From positions 1 to 13,217 of the forward strand of contig SKSI01000194.1 in assembly GCA_007123065.1 (NCBI GenBank): DNA of 13,217 nucleotides, given 5' to 3'. How positions within the stretch are numbered: the first letter of the stretch is position 1; every line of letters starts with the position of its first letter. The DNA is from Bacteroidales bacterium. GTDB taxonomy: Bacteria; Bacteroidota; Bacteroidia; Bacteroidales; UBA7960. The notes below the pieces were generated by a model. That model did not search any database, was not told the origin of the DNA, and worked only from the letters and a program-made list of their open reading frames with translations. Of the stretch, positions 7,718-13,217 are shown piece after piece. The position numbers and the translations under genes were made by a program.

Positions 7718-7987
7718 TTACTTATCAGGGTCTTTGTTTTCAAGCTCCTCGAAATCAACGTATTCACCGATTTTATCGGTGTCAGCTGATTGTTTATCCT
7801 GCTCTTGTCTGATATGCATGCCCTGCTTCTTCCGGCGCTCCTTTGCCTTTGCTGCCGCGGGGTTGTTGCGATAAAACTTATCCCGGTAACGGTTTAAATA
7901 CCATTGTCCGATTTTAGGAAAGATATATGATATCAATATCCTGAATATCAAATAAATGAGAATGAATGTGCCGATGATTCTAAGCAT
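7718..7987 (-). CDS. DUF4834 family small membrane protein
   Basis: An 89-residue protein starting at the ATG at 7987-7985. An upstream in-frame ATG at 8041 adds 18 residues (MYEKKPVFLL and on) that do not fit the family, so the downstream start is preferred. One membrane helix spans about residues 3-24 (IIGTFILIYLIFRILISYIF). A basic linker (RYRDKFYRNN, then KERRKK at 49-54) and an acidic tail with GEYVDFEEL (74-82) follow; the GEYVDFEE motif near the C terminus is the hallmark of DUF4834. With the helix at the very N terminus and the strongly basic stretch after it, the tail is probably cytoplasmic (positive-inside inference). Function is unknown. It is the likely first gene of the unit that continues with the YfhO-family gene 32 bases later. 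That pairing recurs in Bacteroidota as far as I recall. Confidence 0.85.
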   Translation of the reverse strand: MLRIIGTFILIYLIFRILISYIFPKIGQWYLNRYRDKFYRNNPAAAKAKERRKKQGMHIRQEQDKQSADTDKIGEYVDFEELENKDPDK

Positions 7988-8014
7988 AGATGAACAAATG
8001 GTTATGTTAAAAAG

Positions 8015-8042
8015 CAAAAATACAGGTTTTTTTTCATACAAA
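8015..8042 (-). promoter_or_regulatory. Candidate promoter of the DUF4834-yfhO unit
   Basis: On the minus strand TATTTTTG (8022-8015) matches the Bacteroidota -7 element TAnnTTTG fully and lies 27 bases before the DUF4834 start. A TTTG at 8042-8039 is upstream, but the spacer of 16 bases is shorter than the usual 19-21. The -7 match is good and the -33 assignment is doubtful. Confidence 0.4.
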
Positions 8043-8050
8043 TCTTGTTA

Positions 8051-8084
8051 TCCTGTTGACTTTAGGTTTTCCTGTTGATTTTAG
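8051..8084 (+). repeat. Direct repeat upstream of ygiQ
   Basis: TCCTGTTGACTTTAG (8051-8065) and TCCTGTTGATTTTAG (8070-8084) are 15-base direct repeats with one mismatch and a 19-base period. They lie just upstream of the candidate ygiQ -7 box, in the -33 region and above. A direct repeat at about two helical turns in this position could bind a dimeric regulator. It could also be a chance duplication. Confidence 0.6.
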
Positions 8085-8098
8085 AAAGTTTATCTTTG
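8067..8098 (+). promoter_or_regulatory. Candidate ygiQ promoter with a full TAnnTTTG -7 box
   Basis: TATCTTTG at 8091-8098 is a full match to the Bacteroidota -7 element and lies 25 bases before the ygiQ ATG. About 20 bases upstream is a TTTT run (8067-8070), a weak -33 TTTG substitute. The direct repeat at 8051-8084 overlaps this upstream part. The resulting leader would be only about 20 bases and has no Shine-Dalgarno sequence, as is usual for the phylum. Confidence 0.55.
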
Positions 8099-8123
8099 AG
8101 CTATAATAATCTGGTTTCCTTTT

Positions 8124-9929
8124 ATGAAGGGTTTTTATCAAGACGGTCATCAAATTCCAGTTACCCGTGAAGAGCTCGACAAGCTGGGTTGGGATCAGCC
8201 TGACATCATTCTGGTGTCCGGTGATGCCTATGTGGATCACCCTTCCTTTGGTGCTGCTGTAATGGCACGTATCGCTGAACATTACGGGTTTAGGGTGGCC
8301 GTTCTGCCACAGCCCAACTGGAGGGATGACCTGCGCGACTTTAAGAAGCTGGGCGTTCCCAAATATTTTTTCGGTGTCACAGCCGGCGCAATGGACTCGA
8401 TGGTAAACCATTATACGCCGAGGCGTCGTCGCCGCAGTGATGATGCCTACACGCCGGGTGGACGATCAGGGTACCGGCCCGATATGCCTTCCATTGTTTA
8501 CACCCAAATCCTGAAAAAGCTATTTCCTGAAGTTCCTGTTGTGCTGGGTGGCGTGGAAGCTTCCATGCGGCGTTTGTCTCACTACGATTACTGGCTGGAC
8601 AAGGTAAGGCCTTCCATTTTAACTGAGAGTGGCGCTGATATGCTGATTTATGGCATGGGTGAACGTCCATATGCCAGAATTCTGGAGCTCATGCAAAGGG
8701 GGGTGCCGCTTGAAAGTCTGCATAATATTTTGCAGACCGCGTTTCGCTGGCCTGCGGCTGCGGAGTTGCCATCTTTTAAAAAGGTTGCCGCTAAAACACT
8801 TCCTTCCCATGAAGCGTGTCTGGCAGACAAAAAGGAATTTGCTAAAGCATTCATGAGCTTTGAAGAGGAAAGCAACCGTTGGTCCGGCGACCGGCTTGTG
8901 CAGCAAAACGGCGAATTTCTGGTGGTCGTGAACCCACCTTATCCCCCTGCCGATCAGAAAATGGCGGATCTGCCATACGACTTGCCCTACACGCGCCTTC
9001 CTCATCCAAAATATCATAAAAAACCACCCATACCTGCATTTGAGATGATCAGGCATTCGGTAACTGCGCACAGAGGCTGTTTTGGCGGGTGTAGTTTTTG
9101 TGCAATTGCCGCGCATCAGGGAAAGTTTGTTATAAGCCGGTCTGAAAAAAGCATTATCGATGAGATGGAAAAGATCGCGTCCATGTCCGGCTTCAAAGGT
9201 CACATCACCGACCTGGGTGGCCCTTCAGCCAATATGTACAGGATGGGAGGGGTTGATCTGTCGGTATGCAAAAAATGCAAACGGCCTTCGTGTATTTTTC
9301 CTGATACATGCAAAAACCTGAATTATGACCACAAACCTTTATTGAATCTGTATGATGCTGTAATGCAAGTCAGGGGTGTTAAAAAATTAACCATTGGAAG
9401 TGGATTGCGCGTGGATATGCTTGTCGGAAAGGATAAAGAACCAACGGAGCGTTACGCGTTGAATGAATACCTGCAGCGTGTGATCCGGCATCATGTTTCC
9501 GGCAGATTGAAAGTAGCCCCGGAGCATACAGAAGATCAGGTTCTTCGCGGTATGAGAAAACCCTCATTTACGTCTTTTCAATTGTTTTACAGCAAATTCA
9601 GGAAGCAGTGCAGGGAGGAAGCCTTGCCATGGCAGCTGATCCCTTATTTTATTTCCGGACATCCGGGGAGCAGTGATAATGATATGCTGGCACTGGCACA
9701 GCTTGTTCAAAAAATGGGATTGCAAACCGATCAGGTTCAGGAGTTCACGCCAACACCGATGACGCTTGCCACCACGATTTATTATACCGGATTTGATCCT
9801 TACACCGGAAAAAGTATTTATGTTGCCAGGTCGGATGCCCAGAAGGTGAAGCAAAAGAGCTATTTTTTAAAAGAAAAAAGCGGAAAAGGTGGCAGGCGTG
9901 TAGTGAAAAAGCCGACCTATCAGAGATAA
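8124..9929 (+). CDS. ygiQ: YgiQ family radical SAM protein (UPF0313)
   Basis: A 601-residue protein. The N-terminal part matches the YgiQ N-terminal domain, with LGWDQPDIILVSGDAYVDHP (residues 21-40), VNHYTP followed by an arginine run and DDAYTPGGRSGYRPD, and VLGGVEASMRRLSHYDYW. The radical SAM core begins with HRGCFGGCSFCA; the three cluster ligands are C319, C323 and C326, spaced CxxxCxxC. A second cysteine group, C382, C385, C390 and C396 (CKKCKRPSCIFPDTC), follows in the position where YgiQ proteins carry conserved cysteines. The C-terminal region contains LKVAPEHTEDQVLRGMRKPS and YFISGHPGSSDNDM, then a short basic tail. The core should bind a 4Fe-4S cluster and cleave S-adenosylmethionine, but the reaction of this family is not known. 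It is a single-gene unit, divergent from the DUF4834 gene and convergent with rpmH. It is shorter than E. coli YgiQ (about 740 residues), mostly at the C terminus. Confidence 0.95.
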   Translation: MKGFYQDGHQIPVTREELDKLGWDQPDIILVSGDAYVDHPSFGAAVMARIAEHYGFRVAVLPQPNWRDDLRDFKKLGVPKYFFGVTAGAMDSMVNHYTPRRRRRSDDAYTPGGRSGYRPDMPSIVYTQILKKLFPEVPVVLGGVEASMRRLSHYDYWLDKVRPSILTESGADMLIYGMGERPYARILELMQRGVPLESLHNILQTAFRWPAAAELPSFKKVAAKTLPSHEACLADKKEFAKAFMSFEEESNRWSGDRLVQQNGEFLVVVNPPYPPADQKMADLPYDLPYTRLPHPKYHKKPPIPAFEMIRHSVTAHRGCFGGCSFCAIAAHQGKFVISRSEKSIIDEMEKIASMSGFKGHITDLGGPSANMYRMGGVDLSVCKKCKRPSCIFPDTCKNLNYDHKPLLNLYDAVMQVRGVKKLTIGSGLRVDMLVGKDKEPTERYALNEYLQRVIRHHVSGRLKVAPEHTEDQVLRGMRKPSFTSFQLFYSKFRKQCREEALPWQLIPYFISGHPGSSDNDMLALAQLVQKMGLQTDQVQEFTPTPMTLATTIYYTGFDPYTGKSIYVARSDAQKVKQKSYFLKEKSGKGGRRVVKKPTYQR

Positions 9930-9938
9930 GCCGGCTTT
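9906..9938 (-). terminator. Intrinsic terminator of rpmH, embedded in the 3' end of ygiQ
   Basis: The arms 9908-9921 (AAAGCCGACCTATC) and 9925-9938 (GATAAGCCGGCTTT) enclose the triloop AGA. Read on the minus strand, all 14 positions pair, two of them as G-U wobbles, and the stem ends in CGGCTTTTT, giving a five-U tract (9910-9906). Read on the plus strand the two wobble positions become A-C mismatches and no U tract beyond the stem follows. The hairpin therefore favours transcripts coming from rpmH. It overlaps the last codons and stop of ygiQ. Confidence 0.75.
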
Positions 9939-9971
9939 GACATTAATTAGAACCTAAAACCTTATATAAGA

Positions 9972-10127
9972 TTATTTGTGGGTTTTTTCACTGGAAACAC
10001 TAAGCCGCTTTCTCCCTTTGGCTCTGCGTGCAGCTAAAATATGCTGGCCGTTTTTTGAGGCCATCCTTTTTCTGAACCCATGCTTGTTTTTTCTTCTCCT
10101 GACTGATGGTTGATATGTCCTTTTCAT
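9972..10127 (-). CDS. rpmH: 50S ribosomal protein L34
   Basis: A 51-residue protein read leftwards from the ATG at 10127-10125 to TAA at 9974-9972. It begins MKRTYQPSVRRRKNKHGFRK, then RMASKNGQHILAARRAKGRK, and ends RLSVSSEKTHK. This is the classical L34 pattern: MKRTxQPS, a basic KxxHGFRxRM segment, and the helix-forming LxxRRxKGRxxL motif. L34 is a small, very basic protein embedded in the large-subunit rRNA. The C-terminal tail is a few residues longer than the 46-residue E. coli protein, as usual in this phylum. The rnpA gene that often follows rpmH in other bacteria is absent here; instead the gene converges with ygiQ. It has a well-matched promoter at 10197-10227 and a probable terminator at 9906-9938, so it is likely a single-gene unit. 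Confidence 0.97.
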   Translation of the reverse strand: MKRTYQPSVRRRKNKHGFRKRMASKNGQHILAARRAKGRKRLSVSSEKTHK

Positions 10128-10196
10128 TTCTTGATGCTTTTATCTGTGAATAATGCCTGCTAATTAATAAGGCTTGCAGCTTTTAAATTCGGACTG

Positions 10197-10227
10197 CAAA
10201 GATAGAAAAATATTTTTTGACAGCAAG
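10197..10227 (-). promoter_or_regulatory. rpmH promoter of the Bacteroidota type
   Basis: On the minus strand a CTTG (10227-10224) is followed after 19 bases by TATCTTTG (10204-10197). This fits the Bacteroidota sigma-ABfr consensus TTTG-N19-21-TAnnTTTG with one mismatch in the -33 box. The -7 box is 69 bases before the ATG, leaving a leader of about 60 bases. It is the best promoter match in the window, as expected for a highly expressed ribosomal gene. Confidence 0.72.
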
Positions 10228-10255
10228 CAATCAAACAAAAACTTTATTCAGCTTA

Positions 10256-11152
10256 TCAGTCCAGCATCATTTCTTCGGTTCGACTCAGTTTTCCATCTAC
10301 ATAAGCCATGATTTGGTAGGTTCCGGCCTGCAGGCGTTCCGTGTGAATGATGCTGAATGAAACCTCTACTGGCTCATTCGTATAGTTAATCCTTTGTACT
10401 TCAGTAAACTGGATTTCTTCTCCAGTGGCTTCGATGTGGAAAAATTCTTCATTTGCATTTAAAACCATTCCGCTGGGGTCAATGATGACAAGATGTACGA
10501 GGCTTTCCCCGGTTTCGGTGAAATACGTGCCATCTATTTCAAATTTGATAAAAGTGTGATCCACCCTTCTTGCTTTGCTGATATTGTAGCGGTCTGCACA
10601 GATCCATCTATCCCATTTTGTCATGATGCACATATTGTACACATTCAAGCCTTTAGATTGCTCAATTTCTTCAAGCAGTTGATTGTGTGCATTGGCAAGA
10701 TCATCCATTTCCTGCTTCAGTTGATGGATTTCATCGTTCAGTATGCCCTGTTGATATTCCAGTTCTTCTTTTTCAGCCAGAAGCAAAGCATTTTCTTCTC
10801 TTTCTTTTTTAAGCTCATTTCCGGAATTGGTAACCCTTCTGCTTAAATTCATGATTCGGGCATCTTTTTCTGCAACAATTTCTGCATGCTCTTCATTAAG
10901 TGCTTCAATATTTGCCTTGCTTTCTTCGATGATTTCATCCTTAAGGGCAAGGGATTCATTCTGTGCATTGATCCTTTGCTGCAGGCTTGAGCGTTCGGTA
11001 AGCAATGCATCCTTTTCATCCGAAAGTTTTCCGGCACGATTCATGTAAATGACAGTGCCCACGATGGCAACGGCCAGCAATATGGCCAGGATGATAATCC
11101 CTATCTTTTGGTTGCGGGTTTGATTCTCAAGAGCGACTTCTTTGTTTTCCAT
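10256..11152 (-). CDS. Single-pass membrane coiled-coil protein with a C-terminal beta domain, function unknown
   Basis: A 298-residue protein not assigned to a named family. A short polar, basic N terminus precedes one membrane helix (residues 17-37, IGIIILAILLAVAIVGTVIY). Residues about 42-167 are a long Glu/Lys/Leu-rich heptad stretch predicted to be a coiled coil. The C-terminal domain (about 168-298) looks like a beta-sandwich: HTFIKFEIDG (199-208), HLVIIDPSGMV (220-230), then FHIEATGEEIQFTEVQRINY and LQAGTYQIMAYVDGKL. It contains C175 and C185. Similar TM, coiled-coil and beta-domain proteins recur in Bacteroidota as hypothetical proteins, to my memory. The topology suggests the coiled coil and beta domain lie in the periplasm, but the residues after the helix are also basic, so orientation is uncertain. 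It lies 45 bases after pepD on the same strand and may be co-transcribed with it. A role in envelope organisation is only a guess. Confidence 0.8.
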   Translation of the reverse strand: MENKEVALENQTRNQKIGIIILAILLAVAIVGTVIYMNRAGKLSDEKDALLTERSSLQQRINAQNESLALKDEIIEESKANIEALNEEHAEIVAEKDARIMNLSRRVTNSGNELKKEREENALLLAEKEELEYQQGILNDEIHQLKQEMDDLANAHNQLLEEIEQSKGLNVYNMCIMTKWDRWICADRYNISKARRVDHTFIKFEIDGTYFTETGESLVHLVIIDPSGMVLNANEEFFHIEATGEEIQFTEVQRINYTNEPVEVSFSIIHTERLQAGTYQIMAYVDGKLSRTEEMMLD

Positions 11153-11197
11153 GAGTGATAAGTTTGGTTAGGGTTTGTATGAAAAATTGGTTCGTTT

Positions 11198-12658
11198 TTA
11201 TTTCAAGGGGGCATTCTTTAGTGTTTCTACGAGAAAGTCATAAAAAAGTTTTACTGTTTTGATGTTGACCATCTCATCAGGGGAGTGTGGGTTTCGGATT
11301 GTTGGTCCAAAAGAGATCATGTCTAACCCAGGATATACACTGCCTATGATTCCGCATTCAAGTCCGGCATGAATCACCTTTTGTTCCGGTATTTTCCCGA
11401 ACATTTGCTGATACACATCTTTCATGGTAGTGAGAATCGAAGAGGTCACATCCGGTTTCCAGCCCGGGTATTCGCCTGTTTGTTCTACGTCAGCGCCTGC
11501 CATTTCAAATACGGTGCGCATCATATTACACAGATCCTGCTTGGCAGAGTCGACGGAGCTGCGTTGCAGCGTGGCCACTTCAACCTTACCGGCATTCGAT
11601 TTCAGAATGGCCAGGTTGGTACTGGTTTCAACTACTTCGGGCATCTCTGCAATAAAACGGATCGCTCCGTTTGGACAAGCATAAACACTGTTGAAAATGT
11701 TTTTGCCGGTTTCTTCATCCATCACATATTCCGGAAGGTCAACGGGCTTCGCATGCAATTCCACGCCAGGATCAACACTGTCGAGCTCTTTCTTCACGTC
11801 TGCATGCAGTTCCTTCACCATTTTTTCAAACTTTTCTTTGTTTGCTTCGGGGAGAGTTACAATGGCAGTAGCTTCACGCGGGATTGCGTTGCGCAGACTG
11901 CCACCGTCGACGGAAGAGAGACACAGCCCCAGATCTCGTGAAGCCTGCCACATCAACCGGTTTAGTATTTTGATGGCATTGCCCCGCCCCAGTTTTATGT
12001 CCAATCCTGAGTGGCCGCCTTTTAATCCTTTCACATTAATTTGAATAGCGATATGCCCGGCCGGTACTTTTTCTTCTTTGTAATTAAAGAATGCATTGGT
12101 GTCAATACCACCGGCACAGCCGATATACAATTCTCCTTCATCTTCAGAGTCGAGGTTGATCAGAATGTCTCCATTAAGCAGGCCGGGTTTCAGTTCGAAG
12201 GCCCCTGTCATTCCTGTTTCCTCATCAATGGTGAAAAGACATTCTATGGGGCCGTGCTCAATGTCATCAGCTTCAAGCACTGCCAGTGCAGCTGCAACGC
12301 CAATTCCATTGTCGGCACCCAGGGTGGTACCCCTGGCCTTCACCCATTCTCCGTCGATGTAAGGTACGATCGGGTCTTTCTCAAAATCGTGAACCGTGTC
12401 GTTGTTTTTCTGCGGAACCATGTCAAGATGGCCCTGCAGGATAACGGTTTTACGATGCTCCATGCCAGGAGTTGCAGGTTTCCGGATCACCACATTGCCA
12501 ATATGATCTGCGACGGTCTCCAAACCCAGGGTTTCGCCCACACCTTTAATATAAGATATGATCGCCGCCTCTTTTTTTGAGGGGTGAGGGATGCCACATA
12601 TCGCTTCAAAATACTTCCATACCGCCTTGGGTTCCAGTCCGCTTAAAACATTGTTCAT
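11198..12658 (-). CDS. pepD: Aminoacyl-histidine dipeptidase (peptidase M20 family, PepD)
   Basis: A 486-residue zinc dipeptidase of the M20C type, which hydrolyses Xaa-His dipeptides such as carnosine and other short peptides in the cytoplasm. From the ATG at 12658-12656, the N terminus MNNVLSGLEPKAVWKYFEAI matches the family. The di-metal site is complete: QGHLDMVP (H77, with catalytic D79), LGADNGIG (D116), DEETGMTG (catalytic base E146 and metal-binding E147), NLDSEDEGEL (D170), and RNPHSPDE near the end (H458). The inserted dimerisation (lid) domain runs from about residue 190 to 390, with GLKGGHSGLDI in it. The in-frame extension up to 12835 adds a non-family peptide, runs through the divergent promoter region and overlaps the peroxiredoxin gene, so it was rejected. 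It is probably followed by the coiled-coil gene in one transcript. Confidence 0.96.
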   Translation of the reverse strand: MNNVLSGLEPKAVWKYFEAICGIPHPSKKEAAIISYIKGVGETLGLETVADHIGNVVIRKPATPGMEHRKTVILQGHLDMVPQKNNDTVHDFEKDPIVPYIDGEWVKARGTTLGADNGIGVAAALAVLEADDIEHGPIECLFTIDEETGMTGAFELKPGLLNGDILINLDSEDEGELYIGCAGGIDTNAFFNYKEEKVPAGHIAIQINVKGLKGGHSGLDIKLGRGNAIKILNRLMWQASRDLGLCLSSVDGGSLRNAIPREATAIVTLPEANKEKFEKMVKELHADVKKELDSVDPGVELHAKPVDLPEYVMDEETGKNIFNSVYACPNGAIRFIAEMPEVVETSTNLAILKSNAGKVEVATLQRSSVDSAKQDLCNMMRTVFEMAGADVEQTGEYPGWKPDVTSSILTTMKDVYQQMFGKIPEQKVIHAGLECGIIGSVYPGLDMISFGPTIRNPHSPDEMVNIKTVKLFYDFLVETLKNAPLK

Positions 12659-12703
12659 TGTTGTCGATAACTTTTTATTATTACTGAATACATTGATTAA
12701 TAG

Positions 12704-12711
12704 CAAATGTA
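12704..12711 (-). promoter_or_regulatory. Candidate pepD -7 box
   Basis: TACATTTG on the minus strand (12711-12704) matches TAnnTTTG fully and lies 45 bases before the pepD ATG. No clear TTTG is found 19-21 bases further upstream, so only the -7 element is supported. Confidence 0.45.
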
Positions 12712-12738
12712 GTAAAAAAATGAACATTCTTTTCACTC

Positions 12739-12768
12739 TGATAGTTGATTTATTATTGGAAACTATCA
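12739..12768. promoter_or_regulatory. Inverted repeat in the bcp promoter region, possible operator
   Basis: TGATAGTT (12739-12746) and AACTATCA (12761-12768) are perfect 8-base inverted repeats separated by 14 bases. They flank TATTATTG (12751-12758), a one-mismatch -7 box for bcp, and end 13 bases before the bcp ATG. The centre-to-centre distance of 22 bases is about two helical turns, as expected of a dimeric repressor or activator site. It could instead form a weak RNA hairpin. Confidence 0.45.
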
Positions 12769-12781
12769 AAATCATTAAAAT

Positions 12782-13217
12782 ATGACACAACTTAAACCGG
12801 GCGACAAAGCCCCTGATTTTAAAGGCATCGATCAAAACGGAAACCCAATCGCGCTTCAGGATTTTAAAGGAAGCAAACTGGTTCTCTATTTTTACCCCAA
12901 AGACAGTACGCCCGGCTGCACGTCACAAGCCTGTAACCTGCGCGACAATTACGATCTGTTGCTCGAAAAAGGGTATAAGGTTGTTGGTGTAAGTGCTGAC
13001 AGCGAGAAATCACACAAGAAATTCATTGAGAAAAACAACCTGCCCTTCCCGCTGATCGCAGACACCGATAAGGAAATCTTAAAAGCCTTTGATGTGTACG
13101 GCCCGAAGAAGTTCATGGGACGTGAGTTTTTAGGTATCCACCGAACCACTTTTGTCATTGATGAAGAAGGTACAATTGCTGAAGTGATCACGAAGGTAAA
13201 AACCAAAGATCATACGA
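12782..13217 (+). CDS. bcp: Thioredoxin-dependent thiol peroxidase, Bcp/PrxQ type peroxiredoxin (3' end cut)
   Basis: The first 145 codons of a peroxiredoxin that runs off the right edge. The family is about 150-155 residues long, so only a few residues are missing. It reduces hydrogen peroxide and organic hydroperoxides with electrons from thioredoxin, in the cytoplasm. The start MTQLKPGDKAPDF and the active-site block YFYPKDSTPGCTSQACNLRD contain the peroxidatic C46 and a second cysteine, C51, at the spacing of the resolving cysteine in E. coli Bcp. T43 and P44 precede C46 as the family requires. Downstream are VVGVSADSEKSHKKF (68-82), LPFPLIADTDKEI, and the GIHRTTFVIDEEG strand with the arginine that completes the active site. 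It is divergent from pepD, with an inverted repeat in its promoter region. Confidence 0.96.
   Translation, partial: MTQLKPGDKAPDFKGIDQNGNPIALQDFKGSKLVLYFYPKDSTPGCTSQACNLRDNYDLLLEKGYKVVGVSADSEKSHKKFIEKNNLPFPLIADTDKEILKAFDVYGPKKFMGREFLGIHRTTFVIDEEGTIAEVITKVKTKDHT

Larger units (their letters stand above)
12659..12781. other. Divergent pepD-bcp promoter region
   Basis: This 123-base AT-rich gap separates the two divergent starts, so both promoters must be within it. It contains a full-match -7 box for pepD (12711-12704), a one-mismatch -7 candidate for bcp (TATTATTG, 12751-12758), and an 8-base perfect inverted repeat (12739-12746 and 12761-12768) surrounding the latter. Confidence 0.6.

Noticed and set aside
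7988..8041. Upstream ATG for the DUF4834 protein at 8041
   Set aside because: The extra 18 residues do not resemble the family and the region carries a full -7 box; the ATG at 7987 gives the usual membrane-helix N terminus.
8430..8460. Arginine run and GGRSG stretch in YgiQ as a possible insertion or nucleic-acid-binding patch
   Set aside because: A basic stretch followed by DDAYTPGG and RPD occurs at this place throughout the YgiQ family, so it is not unusual.
8619..9203. 194-codon open frame antisense to ygiQ
   Set aside because: It is a reverse-frame shadow of the conserved radical SAM core, with no start context or family match.
11369..12580. Long open frames antisense to pepD (11369-11941 and 12041-12580)
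   Set aside because: They are opposite-strand shadows of a well-conserved M20 peptidase; the translations show no domain or membrane pattern.
12659..12835. 59-residue N-terminal extension of PepD, including a signal-like MFIFLLHLLL stretch
   Set aside because: It is AT-rich promoter sequence, overlaps the bcp start and the -7 box, and PepD is a cytoplasmic enzyme whose family start is at 12658.

Overview
The window looks like an ordinary chromosomal segment of a Bacteroidota bacterium, probably of the order Bacteroidales or a near relative. The evidence is the set of genes typical of that phylum (DUF4783, DUF4834, a YfhO-family membrane protein, a DUF4834-yfhO pair, a 51-residue L34). There are also several upstream TAnnTTTG boxes, the Bacteroidota -7 element, and almost no Shine-Dalgarno sequences before start codons. 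By eye the DNA is moderately AT-rich, with AT-rich intergenic gaps. I see no insertion sequence, prophage, CRISPR array, tRNA or rRNA.

Layout, left to right. (1) Minus strand: the first 27 codons of a biotin carboxylase (1-83), preceded by rlmH (189-662), the 23S rRNA pseudouridine-1915 methyltransferase. (2) Plus strand: a secreted DUF4783 protein (850-1260) and an SLC13-type permease with two internal RCK_C domains (1330-3144). (3) Minus strand, transcribed right to left from about 7987 to 3205: a DUF4834 membrane protein, a large YfhO-family polytopic protein, a GT4 glycosyltransferase and a SAM methyltransferase. This looks like one transcription unit for making or modifying a surface glycan or lipid-linked sugar. 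(4) Plus strand: a YgiQ-family radical SAM protein (8124-9929). (5) Minus strand: rpmH (9972-10127), which I read directly from the sequence, convergent with ygiQ. Its probable terminator lies inside the 3' end of ygiQ. (6) Minus strand: pepD (11198-12658), followed by a single-pass coiled-coil envelope protein of unknown function (10256-11152). (7) Plus strand: a bcp-type peroxiredoxin (12782 to the window edge), divergent from pepD.

Most genes are housekeeping: fatty-acid or acyl-CoA carboxylation, ribosome maturation, ribosomal protein, dipeptide hydrolysis, peroxide defence. The least understood parts are the DUF4834-YfhO-GT4-methyltransferase unit, the coiled-coil protein and the YgiQ enzyme. 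I found no clear new multi-gene system. The best second-look items are a strand-asymmetric terminator hairpin at 9908-9938, the uncharacterised glycan unit, the coiled-coil protein, and two repeat structures upstream of ygiQ and bcp that could be operators.
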